From a gamma proteobacterium HTCC2207 (GTDB lineage: Bacteria; Pseudomonadota; Gammaproteobacteria; Pseudomonadales; Porticoccaceae), in the NCBI GenBank assembly GCA_000153445.1, contig CH672397.1, positions 292,930 through 356,929 on the forward strand: a DNA stretch of 64,000 bases, given 5' to 3'. Positions 44,404 through 52,504 of the stretch are shown here, piece by piece. The translations under genes were made by a program, and so were the position numbers. The notes under the pieces were generated by a model, which was not told where the DNA came from, did no database searches, and was given only the letters and a program-made list of their open reading frames with translations. How positions within the stretch are numbered: the first letter of the stretch is position 1; every line of letters starts with the position of its first letter.

Positions 44404-44424
44404 GACTAGTACATGACTTTAGTC
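44404..44424. promoter_or_regulatory. candidate operator upstream of alpA copy 2
   Basis: GACTAGTACATGACTTTAGTC differs by one base from the site at 33203-33223 and has the same GACTA/TAGTC ends. Confidence 0.45.
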
Positions 44425-44467
44425 ATTTTTGATCTATTTTTTTCCAAGTTAGGCTGTAGCGCAGATG

Positions 44468-45322
44468 CTAGAAGTAGTTGTCCCATTTGGTGGCTAGTGG
44501 TTCTTCATCATCTTTTTTTGCATATTTTTTTTGAATAGGTGAAATAGTTCTTACATCCGGTGTTGGGAAGTGACCAACTATCCTTAAGATTTGAATAATT
44601 GCTTGAGACGGGAAGCGTCCAGCACCTTTGGTGCGCATTATTAGATGGCGTTCACTCAGGAGTGTGATCTCTTTTACCAGACGCTCTAGTTTGTCTTGTG
44701 GTTTATCTGAGGACTCCAGCTGAGTTTCTACTGGCTCTCCATGCGCCAAATCATAGAGTCCAAGGGTTAAATCACCAACCCACAGAGGTTGTTTCCGTAT
44801 TGCTTTACAAAGTTTTTCTGCCAGCTTTTTAACCTCTTGATTGGGATAGATCTGCTTCAATGCTCCAGCGGCCTCACCGTCTTTTTTGTAGACGTCAGGG
44901 ATGTCGTAGGCAATAACGGCCCCAGCAATTATGTTGAGAACAATCAATTCCAGTTGGCGGTCGTCAGAAATAAAATCGAGGCCAAGTGGCACTCGCTTGG
45001 GCGTGAAAGTCGAGCCATGAGTTGTCTTAAGAAGCCAAAGTATCGACTCTACATTAGACCCGAACCGATCATTTAGAATCTGTTCAAATTTAATCGTCTT
45101 AAAGTGTTTTTCTTCCACTTTGCGATAGGCCGAAATCGTCTCCTTTAACGTTTCTGGGTTTGGATTTCTAGATGATTCAATGAACATTTCTTCCAGTGCT
45201 TCATACAATGGAGGGTATTCAAAAGCTAACTCCCAAAGCTGAAGGTCTTCATCTGGCGTGAACTGGGGATGTTTTTCGTCGAGGGGTTGGTGATTATCGA
45301 ACTGACTGATGATCTCTTTCAA
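44468..45322 (-). CDS. unknown island-module protein (copy 2)
   Basis: 284 residues from a TTG at 45322, preceded by GGGAG five bases upstream. An upstream ATG (45373) lies in a stretch aligning with the non-coding promoter of copy 1, so it is not favoured. Similar over the whole length to the 273-residue protein at 33267 (about two thirds identical by eye), with the same blocks and C-terminal SPIQKKYAKKD. No known domain was recognised. Confidence 0.65.
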   Translation of the reverse strand: MKEIISQFDNHQPLDEKHPQFTPDEDLQLWELAFEYPPLYEALEEMFIESSRNPNPETLKETISAYRKVEEKHFKTIKFEQILNDRFGSNVESILWLLKTTHGSTFTPKRVPLGLDFISDDRQLELIVLNIIAGAVIAYDIPDVYKKDGEAAGALKQIYPNQEVKKLAEKLCKAIRKQPLWVGDLTLGLYDLAHGEPVETQLESSDKPQDKLERLVKEITLLSERHLIMRTKGAGRFPSQAIIQILRIVGHFPTPDVRTISPIQKKYAKKDDEEPLATKWDNYF

Positions 45323-45390
45323 AACTACTCCCGAGCATTGCTGTATTGGATGATACAGTCTACTGCTACACACTACTTAGTGCCAAACGG

Positions 45391-45449
45391 ATCTTAATTT
45401 TTTTTGAAGCGGGTATATAGATACTAGAAATAAGGTCTTTCGGGAGGGG
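45391..45449. promoter_or_regulatory. conserved leader of the unknown-protein gene (copy 2)
   Basis: A T8 run, then AGATACTAG and GGTCTTTCGGG, shared with 34158-34215 upstream of copy 1. Conservation of this non-coding stretch between two islands suggests a regulatory function such as promoter or binding site. The exact role is unknown. Confidence 0.45.
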
Positions 45450-45481
45450 GGGCCTATGATTTGGAGTACTTTTTTGATTAC

Positions 45482-45505
45482 AACTGTAACTCTAGCTGTA
45501 ACTCT
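45482..45505. repeat. two 12-bp repeats, probable integrase arm sites
   Basis: AACTGTAACTCT and AGCTGTAACTCT in tandem, matching the five-copy array at 28375-28434. Their position 66-89 bp from the tRNA end fits arm-type sites at the opposite island end. Confidence 0.65.
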
Positions 45506-45530
45506 ATCTAATTTATCTACACCAGAAACG

Positions 45531-45556
45531 AAAAAACCCCAGCATTTGCAAGGGTT
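45531..45556 (-). terminator. terminator of tRNA-Ser(UGA)
   Basis: On the minus strand ACCCTTGC-AAAT-GCTGGGGT (one mismatch) then a T run, about 15 bp after the tRNA 3' end. Confidence 0.75.
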
Positions 45557-45570
45557 TCAGCGATCTTATA

Positions 45571-45661
45571 TGGCGGTGGGATAGGGATTCGAACCCTAGT
45601 TAGGCTATTAACCTAAGCCAGTTTTCAAGACTGGTGCATTCAACCGCTCTGCCATCCCACC
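45571..45661 (-). tRNA. tRNA-Ser(UGA), island attachment gene
   Basis: 91-nt class II tRNA with a long variable arm. The acceptor stem is GGTGGGA with TCCCACC, the discriminator is G, and CCA is encoded. The anticodon loop CTTGAAA contains TGA. The T-arm is TAGGGTTCGAATCCCTA. The 3'-terminal TATCCCACCGCCA is repeated at the island boundaries, so the gene is intact and serves as integration site. Confidence 0.96.
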
Positions 45662-45709
45662 AATTGAAGGCGCGATTATACAGCGCCTTTTTGCTACGAC
45701 AAGTACCAA

Positions 45710-48700
45710 TTACGCTTGAGGACCTTTTTCCGTAGATTCTTTTGCTGAACCTGTGTCTGAAGGCGCGCTATCAGCCTTTGTGGCCTGGCTGGCTCGGTTT
45801 TTACGCGGGTCATTTGAGGCTCTGGCTACCGGTGCTTTTGGTGCTGCAGTCGGTGCTGGCTTGCTGGTGTCCAGCGCTACTGCCGCAGGCTTTTCGACGC
45901 GCGCAGTACTGACCTTAACGTCGCTCACTGGCTTTGGCTTAAAGCGTGGATCATTACTCGCTCTAGCCGTTGCTGCTCGAGCTGGTTTGGCAGTTGCTTT
46001 TGCTTCAGCCTTTGGCGCAGCTTTTTCTATAACCTCAACCACAGCAGCGGCCTTTTTAGGCGCTTTCGGCTTTTCGGCTGGTTTAGGAGCGTCAGCTTTA
46101 GTGGGTTTGGGAGCCTCAGCTTCAGTAGGTTTAGGAGCCTCAGCTTCAGTAGGTTTAGGAGCCTCCGCTTCAGTTGACTGAGGTGCCTCTGCTTTTTCTG
46201 GTGCGGCTGTTGCTTCGCTAGCTGCTGCAGAGGATGAGGCATCGGCTTCAACTTTCTTTGGCTTAGCCGGGGCTTTTCTGAGAGCTCTTGGCTTAGGTGC
46301 CGGCTTCTCTTCAGGGGCTGCAGCTGAGTCTTGAGTGTCAGCGACTACTGGTGCAGTTGGTGTCGCTTCAGTAGAGCCTGTCTCTGCGGTCTCGCCTGTC
46401 TCTACAACGTCAGCTTTTGGCTTGCGACGACGAGCAGGGCGTTTGCGTGCTGGCTTAGTCTCTGTTGCCTCAGCTGTTGTGTCCGTAGTCACTTGTGCTG
46501 CTGTTTCTGGAGCTGCTGTTTTGCTTTCCACTGATGGACTGCTGTCCGCGGCTACAGTTGATGTCTCAACGGCTATATCAGCAGAAAGCTGTTCTGTGAC
46601 ATTGGCTGGAACATCCTGACGCTGGCGGCGACGACGTGGTCCTCGACGCTTGTCATTTGGACGCTTCTTGAGTTCTCCGCCTTCACCTGTTTCAGGGCCC
46701 TTGTCAGCTGTTTGAGTTGCAGTGCTTGCGCTATCAACTTTTTGCTCACGTGTGTCTTGTTTGGCTGCAGGCCGAGATTGGTCATTGCGGCCTCTGCCCT
46801 GACCTTGCTTGTCAGCTGATTTAGCTTGAGTCTCTGTGCCTTCGGCATCGCGATTGCTATCGTTGCGTCCTTCATTGCGGTTGCGGTTACGATTGCGGTT
46901 GTTAGGTCGACGGTTACCCTGGCGATTGCGACTGTCTTGGTTCTGGCCTCCGCGACGACTGTTGGATCCTCTTGGGCGGGTTTTCTTTTCGTCTTCAGTT
47001 TTCTTGGCTTCAGTGCTGCTGCCACCGAAAATACTTTCCCAGATACGCTTGAGAAGGCCAGGCTTTTCAGTTTTAACCGCTGCTGCGGCAGTTGGGGCAG
47101 CTTTCTCTGGCATGATCGGGGCAGGTTTATGTGGAACCAATGTTTTGACTGCAGGCTCTGAGATTGGCAGTGGGGCGCTGGTGCGCTCAAGGTCCTGCTC
47201 CGGTTCTTTACTGCTCAGTTCATGGGCTAGTTTGTAGCTAAACTCACCGTCGCTGTCATCGTCATCTTGAGCGCGAATACGCACTACTTCAAAGTGCGGG
47301 GTTTCCATCTGAGTATTGGGCAGTACGACAACATTGATTTTGTTGCGGCTTTCAATGTCGGCGATTTCGCTGCGCTTTTCGTTGAGCAGAAAAGTGGCGA
47401 CAGACACTGGCACAATAGCGCGAATCTCTTTGCTAAATTCTTTCTGTGCCTCTTCTTCGATCAAACGCAGAATGGACAGCGCCAGTGACCGTGTTCCGCG
47501 AATTGTGCCTTGGCCTTTACAGCGCGGGCAGATCTTAGACATAGTCTCTTCAAGTGATGGACGCAGTCGCTGACGGGACATTTCCAGCAGACCAAAGCGT
47601 GAGATGCGGCCAACCTGTACACGGGCACGGTCAATTTTCAGCGCTTCACGAATCGTGTTTTCCACTTCTTTTTGGTGGCGCGTATTGAGCATATCGATAA
47701 AGTCGATCACGATCAGACCGCCAACGTCGCGCAGGCGCAGTTGACGGGCAACTTCTTCCGCAGCTTCTTTGTTGGTATTAAAGGCTGTCTCTTCAATATC
47801 TCCGCCCTTAGTGGCACGGGCTGAGTTAATGTCGATAGAGACCATGGCTTCAGTTATGTCAATAACAATTGAACCGCCAGAGGGGAGGCTGACTTCGCGT
47901 CGAAATGCGGTCTCGATCTGGTTTTCAATTTGATAGCGATTAAACAGTGGAATCTGTTCTTGGTAGAACTTCACTTTATTCGTGAAATCTGGCATCACGG
48001 TGCCAATAAAGGCGGCGGCCAGATTGTAGGCGTCTTGGCTGTCGACTATGACTTCGCCAACATCCTGACGCAGATAGTCGCGGATGGCACGAACAATAAC
48101 GTTACTTTCCTGGAACAGAAAGTGCGGTGCTTTCGCGCCCTCAGCTTCGGCTTCGATAGTGTTCCAGAGCTGCAGTAAGTAATCTAGATCCCACTGCAGT
48201 TCTTCAGTGGCTCGGCCTATACCTGCAGTGCGGACAATGGCGCCCATACCTTCAGGGATATCTAAACCGCGCATAGCTTCACGCAAATCAGCACGCTCTT
48301 CACCTTCGATACGGCGCGAGATGCCACCGGCCCGAGGATTGTTTGGCATCAGTACTAAATAGCGACCCGCTAGGCTAATGAAGGTTGTCAGTGCAGCGCC
48401 TTTGGAGCCGCGCTCTTCTTTTTCTACCTGGACAAAGATTTCCTGACCTTCGCGGATAGCATCTTTGATATTGACGCGGCCGCCATCGGAGGATTTGCCT
48501 TTAAAGTATTCGCGGGAGATTTCTTTTAGTGGGAGGAAGCCGTGACGATCGGCGCCATAATCAACAAATGCTGCTTCGAGGCTGGGCTCGACTCTTGTGA
48601 TCTTGCCTTTGTAAATGTTGGCTTTCTTTTGTTCTCTTGTTCGGTTTTCGATATCCAGATCGTAGAGCTTCTGACCGTCTACCATAGCAACGCGCACCTC

Positions 48701-48736
48701 TTCAGTGTGCGAAGCATTAATTAACATACGTTTCAT
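45710..48736 (-). CDS. rne: ribonuclease E
   Basis: 1008-residue endoribonuclease and degradosome scaffold. The N-terminal catalytic half has the S1 domain ([20 protein letters not shown]), DNase I-like metal residues in [12 protein letters not shown] and [11 protein letters not shown], and the Zn-link CPRCKGQG at ~403-410. The C-terminal half is disordered: an Arg-rich RNA-binding stretch (~580-700) and long Ala/Pro/Glu runs, including four repeats of the type EAPKPTEA. The start ATG at 48736 is followed directly by the conserved MKRMLINAS. Confidence 0.95.
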   Translation of the reverse strand: MKRMLINASHTEEVRVAMVDGQKLYDLDIENRTREQKKANIYKGKITRVEPSLEAAFVDYGADRHGFLPLKEISREYFKGKSSDGGRVNIKDAIREGQEIFVQVEKEERGSKGAALTTFISLAGRYLVLMPNNPRAGGISRRIEGEERADLREAMRGLDIPEGMGAIVRTAGIGRATEELQWDLDYLLQLWNTIEAEAEGAKAPHFLFQESNVIVRAIRDYLRQDVGEVIVDSQDAYNLAAAFIGTVMPDFTNKVKFYQEQIPLFNRYQIENQIETAFRREVSLPSGGSIVIDITEAMVSIDINSARATKGGDIEETAFNTNKEAAEEVARQLRLRDVGGLIVIDFIDMLNTRHQKEVENTIREALKIDRARVQVGRISRFGLLEMSRQRLRPSLEETMSKICPRCKGQGTIRGTRSLALSILRLIEEEAQKEFSKEIRAIVPVSVATFLLNEKRSEIADIESRNKINVVVLPNTQMETPHFEVVRIRAQDDDDSDGEFSYKLAHELSSKEPEQDLERTSAPLPISEPAVKTLVPHKPAPIMPEKAAPTAAAAVKTEKPGLLKRIWESIFGGSSTEAKKTEDEKKTRPRGSNSRRGGQNQDSRNRQGNRRPNNRNRNRNRNEGRNDSNRDAEGTETQAKSADKQGQGRGRNDQSRPAAKQDTREQKVDSASTATQTADKGPETGEGGELKKRPNDKRRGPRRRRQRQDVPANVTEQLSADIAVETSTVAADSSPSVESKTAAPETAAQVTTDTTAEATETKPARKRPARRRKPKADVVETGETAETGSTEATPTAPVVADTQDSAAAPEEKPAPKPRALRKAPAKPKKVEADASSSAAASEATAAPEKAEAPQSTEAEAPKPTEAEAPKPTEAEAPKPTKADAPKPAEKPKAPKKAAAVVEVIEKAAPKAEAKATAKPARAATARASNDPRFKPKPVSDVKVSTARVEKPAAVALDTSKPAPTAAPKAPVARASNDPRKNRASQATKADSAPSDTGSAKESTEKGPQA

Positions 48737-49295
48737 AATTCACCTTTGCTTGTTGTGTCGAGCAGCAGTAGTGAAAAGAGGTAAGAAGAGGTGTAATCAA
48801 GCAAGTAACTAGGTATAGATGAAGTGTAAACCAACGGCAGCCTGCACCTAACGCACGCTACCAAAGACTCCTTTTCCCCGGATTTGCTGGCTTTAAGCGC
48901 AGTTGCGGGGGATGCTATCCATTATTTAGTATCTTGTTCTCAGTCAACCGAACAGCGTTTTTATCTCTACACAAGCCCTACGAAAACGCCAGGCTTTAGG
49001 TGATTCAAACGCGTCTCTCTATGAGAAAGATAGGCCTCTAAGGGTAGGTCTTTCTCAATTGCGGTTAACTTCTGTAACCAAAATTATCTTGTCTTTTCTC
49101 TGCAGCCTACTCAGCTGTCATAAGGTGTCGGCTCCAACGGCCAGACCCTCTTGTATTCTTTTTCGCTTAGCCGTTTTAGGGCATTTGGCGATCTGTTCAA
49201 CCTCTGGGCAGCGCCATTTGTACGCTGGGCAGCAGGGAACTTGGCCGCAATGTAACAACAATGCCTAAGACTTTCAATCTAAACAGATAATTTAG
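48737..49295. other. rne leader and divergent rne/rluC control region
   Basis: 559 bp between the divergent rne and rluC genes. A possible rne promoter on the minus strand is TTGACT at 48942-48947, 17-bp spacer, TAATGG at 48919-48924, giving an rne leader of roughly 180 nt. Long rne leaders usually mediate autoregulation by RNase E in relatives. A short frame at 49059-49268 has no supporting features. Confidence 0.5.
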
Positions 49296-49324
49296 TTGGG
49301 AACGACGGGGCTGCTAGGTACAAT
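49296..49324 (+). promoter_or_regulatory. promoter of rluC
   Basis: TTGGGA, 17-bp spacer, TACAAT, 28 bp before the ATG at 49353. It also argues against the longer frame that would start at 49296. Confidence 0.6.
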
Positions 49325-49352
49325 GCGCGCCAAATCATCAGAAGCCGTGTCC

Positions 49353-50297
49353 ATGTCTACCGAATCGCAGTTCAGTCAAGTCTCTTACGTCGACATAGGT
49401 CCAGAACAAGCTGGTCAGCGTTTGGATAACTTTCTTATTAAAATCTTAAAAGGCGTTCCCAAATCGCGCATTTATAGACTGTTGCGCAAGGGCGAGGTGC
49501 GAGTTAATAAAGGCCGCGTTAAAGCCGAGAGTCGTCTTAAAGAGGGCGATATTGTGCGTCTGCCGCCGATCAGAGTGGCGGAGCGAGGCGAGATGCCTGC
49601 GGTGGGACGCCAGCTCAAGCAATACTTGGCTGACAATATATTGTTCGAGGACGACGGCCTACTGATTATCAATAAGCCCAGCGGGCTAGCAGTTCATGGT
49701 GGTAGCGGCGTTTCACTGGGAGCTATTGAAGCCCTTCGTGCGGAGCATCCGGAGCTGCGCTTTCTCGAGTTGGTGCATCGTCTTGACCGCGATACCTCTG
49801 GTTGTCTGATGCTGGCAAAAAAACGTGCTGTACTACTGGCACTGCAGCAGGATATGCAGCGAAACTATATTGAAAAGCGTTATACCGCCTTATCCAAAGG
49901 TCGTTGGCCCAAGGGCAAGAACACCATTAATGCGCCACTGCGTAAAAATACGCTGCAGTCTGGTGAGCGCATGGTACGTGTAGATGCCTCGGGAAAGGCT
50001 TCAGTGACACATTTCAAAAGTCTCCAGCAGTATCCTTCGGCAACACTTTTAGATATCAAGCTCGAGACTGGCAGAACCCATCAGATTCGTGTGCACTGCC
50101 AGTTTGCTGAGCAGCCAATCGCCGGCGATCCCAAGTATGGTGACGAACACTTTAATGAAAGCTTAAAACCCCTTGGATTGAAGCGTTTATTTTTACACGC
50201 ACGTTACCTTCGCTTTAAACATCCCCTATCTGGCGACTGGGTCGAGGTGGAAGCTCCGTTGCCTGCCGATTTAGAAAAGGTTTTGACCAAGCTGTGA
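49353..50297 (+). CDS. rluC: 23S rRNA pseudouridine synthase RluC
   Basis: 314 residues. The N-terminal S4 RNA-binding domain (QRLDNFLIKILKGVPKSRIYRLLRKGEVRVN) precedes the catalytic domain with the active-site HRLDRDTSGCLMLAKK. It pseudouridylates 23S rRNA positions 955/2504/2580 in E. coli. It lies next to rne on the opposite strand as in E. coli, and its stop overlaps the next gene by 4 bases. Confidence 0.93.
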   Translation: MSTESQFSQVSYVDIGPEQAGQRLDNFLIKILKGVPKSRIYRLLRKGEVRVNKGRVKAESRLKEGDIVRLPPIRVAERGEMPAVGRQLKQYLADNILFEDDGLLIINKPSGLAVHGGSGVSLGAIEALRAEHPELRFLELVHRLDRDTSGCLMLAKKRAVLLALQQDMQRNYIEKRYTALSKGRWPKGKNTINAPLRKNTLQSGERMVRVDASGKASVTHFKSLQQYPSATLLDIKLETGRTHQIRVHCQFAEQPIAGDPKYGDEHFNESLKPLGLKRLFLHARYLRFKHPLSGDWVEVEAPLPADLEKVLTKL

Positions 50298-50956
50298 GCA
50301 AGACTAATTTAAATTCTATCAAGCTGGTTATTTTCGACTGGGATGGCACTATTTCAGATTCGGTCGCGCGGATTGTCAGTTCTATGCAAAGCGCGGCAAC
50401 TGAACTCGCTATGCCTGTGCCGAGCTATCTTGAGGTTAAGGAAATTATTGGGCTGGGCCTCACTGAGGCAACGTTCCGGTTATTTCCCCAGGCAACCAGA
50501 GAGCAGGTGTTTCAACTTCAGACCCGTTATTCGCAGCATTATCGCAATGAAGATAGTGCGCCTTGCCCGTTTTTCCCAGGGGTCGAAGAAACATTGCAGG
50601 ACTTAAAGGCTGAGGGCTACCAATTAGCAGTTGCCACAGGGAAGAGCAGGGCAGGACTGGATCGCGTACTGCTTAGCCTGGGTATGGAGGATTTCTTTCA
50701 TAATAGTCGCTGTGCCGATGAAACTCTCTCTAAACCCCATCCGCTGATGCTCGAGGAGCTATTGGCAGAGTTTGGCCTGCCTGCAGAGGCTGCGGTGATG
50801 GTAGGCGATACAGAGTTTGATATGGAGATGGCGGTGAATGCGGGTATGCCGAGAATCGCTGTAAGCTATGGGGCGCATCATGCAGACCGTTTGCAGACTT
50901 TTAAACCTCTGGCTTGCGTAGACCTGTTTAGCGAGATCAAATCTTCCCTCTATTAA
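50294..50956 (+). CDS. HAD-superfamily hydrolase (phosphatase, IA subfamily)
   Basis: 220 residues with the nucleophile motif VIFDWDGTISDS, AVATGKSRAGLDRVL and GDTEFDMEMAVNAG, all typical of HAD-IA phosphatases. The GTG start overlaps the rluC stop (GTGA). A HAD gene in this place is conserved in pseudomonad-type genomes. Its substrate is unknown; annotation as a phosphoglycolate phosphatase would be a guess. Confidence 0.85.
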   Translation: MSKTNLNSIKLVIFDWDGTISDSVARIVSSMQSAATELAMPVPSYLEVKEIIGLGLTEATFRLFPQATREQVFQLQTRYSQHYRNEDSAPCPFFPGVEETLQDLKAEGYQLAVATGKSRAGLDRVLLSLGMEDFFHNSRCADETLSKPHPLMLEELLAEFGLPAEAAVMVGDTEFDMEMAVNAGMPRIAVSYGAHHADRLQTFKPLACVDLFSEIKSSLY

Positions 50957-50983
50957 TAGTCTGTTAGCAGAGGCTATTTCCTG

Positions 50984-51616
50984 TCAGTTTGTTTGGATAT
51001 CTCTATCTCGCAGAAGCTGTGACAGTTTAATCAGCGGCAGGCCGATAAGGGCTGATGGATCACTGCTGTTCACGGATTCAAACAGACTGATACCGAGAGA
51101 TTCAGCTTTAAAACTACCGGCACAGTTATAAGGTGTATCCGCCTTTAGGTATGACTCAATTTCTATGCTAGTGAGATCGCGAAATGTTACTTCGGTAATA
51201 TCGAGGGCGCTGCTTGATGCACCCTGAGCAAGTACTGTGACTGCGGTATAAAATTTAACCACCTGGCCGGACTGAGCGCTGAGCTGTTCCACTGCTCGCT
51301 GATGATTGCCCGGTTTACCCAGTATCCTTGAGCTCTGGTCTGAGCTTTGATTTAAGGTCGGCTTTAAGTGCGGGTCTTTTGGTCCAACAGTGCACAGTTC
51401 CGCGACCTGGTCAGAGCCAATAATCGTTGCCTCTGGATGTTTTAGTGCCACAGCCTGCGCTTTTTCACTGGCCAACCTAACAGCTTGAGCCTGGGCTGAT
51501 TCATTTTTATGAGCACGTTCATCGAGATCTGGTGAGACGCATGTGAAACTAATTCGTAGACGCTCTAACAGAGATTTTCGATAGCTAGAGGACGAGGCTA
51601 AAATAAGGTTCTGCAT
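50984..51616 (-). CDS. Maf/YceF-family nucleotide pyrophosphatase
   Basis: 210 residues. It starts LILASSSSYRKSLLERL and has SPDLDER, IIGSDQVAEL and KFYTAVTV; the family hydrolyses modified NTPs. The LASSSSYR and SDQVAE motifs fit the YceF (m7GTP) subfamily better than Maf itself. The ATG at 51616 is preferred over the upstream in-frame start at 51658 because it begins directly with the conserved strand. It faces the divergent yceD promoter region. Confidence 0.85.
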   Translation of the reverse strand: MQNLILASSSSYRKSLLERLRISFTCVSPDLDERAHKNESAQAQAVRLASEKAQAVALKHPEATIIGSDQVAELCTVGPKDPHLKPTLNQSSDQSSRILGKPGNHQRAVEQLSAQSGQVVKFYTAVTVLAQGASSSALDITEVTFRDLTSIEIESYLKADTPYNCAGSFKAESLGISLFESVNSSDPSALIGLPLIKLSQLLRDRDIQTN

Positions 51617-51696
51617 AAAAAAGCTTCTGGTTTGTTTAAGTCTGGACCTGAAGCTCAATTATACATGGTGGATCAGGGCTATTTGGTCAATTTTCT

Positions 51697-51725
51697 TTGA
51701 CAGAACAATATCTTGACCCTATCAT
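51697..51725 (+). promoter_or_regulatory. promoter of the yceD-rpmF-plsX operon
   Basis: TTGACA, 17-bp spacer, TATCAT, 29 bp before the yceD ATG. It is a near-consensus sigma-70 site. Confidence 0.75.
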
Positions 51726-51753
51726 GCGCGCCTAACTGAGTACCACCTTATTT

Positions 51754-52272
51754 ATGGCACTGCCGACACTAATAGATCCGCGAAAACTTGCGAACCAAGG
51801 AATTGTCCTCGAGGGACATTTTGAGGCGAAGCATCTTCCGCGTTTAGCGCTTGCAGTAGAGAGCATTGAGTCACCCTTAGCCGCTTTTATTAAGTTTGAA
51901 GTGGATGAGGTGAGGGCGAAAGTGGTCAATGGTACATTTGAGATAGCTGTGACGGCGACATGTCAGCGCTGTCTTGAGCCGGTGAGAGTGAATTTGGTTG
52001 CTGATATAGCGGCACAGATCATTTGGTCGGAAGATCAGATTGGCAAGGTGTCTGGTGATCGAGAACCTTGGATTGTCGGTGATAAAATGGCCGACCTAAG
52101 TGTGTTACTCGAAGATGAAGTTTTATTGGCTCTGCCTTTAGTCAACTACCATGAAGTAGGTAGCTGCACTGGAGACACCTTTATTTCTCAGGACGGGCCA
52201 AGTGGTAGCGAGAAAGACGATGAGGTTGTCGCTGACAATCCCTTTAATATTTTAGCGCAGTTGAAGAAATAA
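51754..52272 (+). CDS. yceD: YceD/DUF177 family protein
   Basis: 172 residues. The family Cys motif TATCQRCLEPV is at about residue 70, and the long acidic C-terminal half includes DLSVLLEDEVLLALPLVNYH. YceD is thought to act in 23S rRNA maturation or ribosome assembly in relatives. It lies directly upstream of rpmF, as is almost universal. Confidence 0.9.
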   Translation: MALPTLIDPRKLANQGIVLEGHFEAKHLPRLALAVESIESPLAAFIKFEVDEVRAKVVNGTFEIAVTATCQRCLEPVRVNLVADIAAQIIWSEDQIGKVSGDREPWIVGDKMADLSVLLEDEVLLALPLVNYHEVGSCTGDTFISQDGPSGSEKDDEVVADNPFNILAQLKK

Positions 52273-52308
52273 CTTCGGCTGCATCAGATTATTGCTTAGG
52301 AGTAATCT

Positions 52309-52488
52309 ATGGCTGTTCAGAAAAGTCGCAAGACACGTTCAAAGCGCGGTATGCGTCGTTCACATGATGCACTTACTGCTGCAACTATTTCAGTTGATCC
52401 GGTAAGCGGCGAGAAGCACCTGCGTCACAATGTGTCTGCTGATGGTTTTTACCGCGGCCGCAAAGTTGTCGAGACTGACGCCGAATAA
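52309..52488 (+). CDS. rpmF: 50S ribosomal protein L32
   Basis: 59 residues, [20 protein letters not shown] followed by [16 protein letters not shown]. The N-terminus and length match L32 without the usual zinc cysteines (the C-minus form). It lies 36 bp after yceD with a ribosome site (TAGGAG). Confidence 0.95.
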   Translation: MAVQKSRKTRSKRGMRRSHDALTAATISVDPVSGEKHLRHNVSADGFYRGRKVVETDAE

Positions 52489-52504
52489 CTGAACAAATTA
52501 TTCT

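Larger units (their letters stand above)
21218..45570. mobile_element. composite genomic island at tRNA-Ser(UGA)
   Basis: The segment between the tRNA-Ser 3' end (45571) and the farthest copy of its last bases (21218). Two direct internal copies (28229 and 38830) divide it into three parts, and an inverted copy lies at 26286. It contains two different tyrosine integrases, two AlpA regulators, long AT-rich spacers and cargo genes. It interrupts backbone genes and has visibly lower GC than its flanks except for the SulP and efflux genes. Order of integration cannot be fixed from one sequence, but the newest part is expected next to the tRNA. Confidence 0.85.

Noticed and set aside
21218-45570. 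Intact prophage
   Set aside because: The fibre gene and integrases suggest a phage, but there are no capsid, terminase, portal, tail-tube or lysis genes.
49059-49268. 69-residue frame in the rne/rluC spacer
   Set aside because: No ribosome site, no recognisable protein features, and it lies in the expected control region of rne and rluC.
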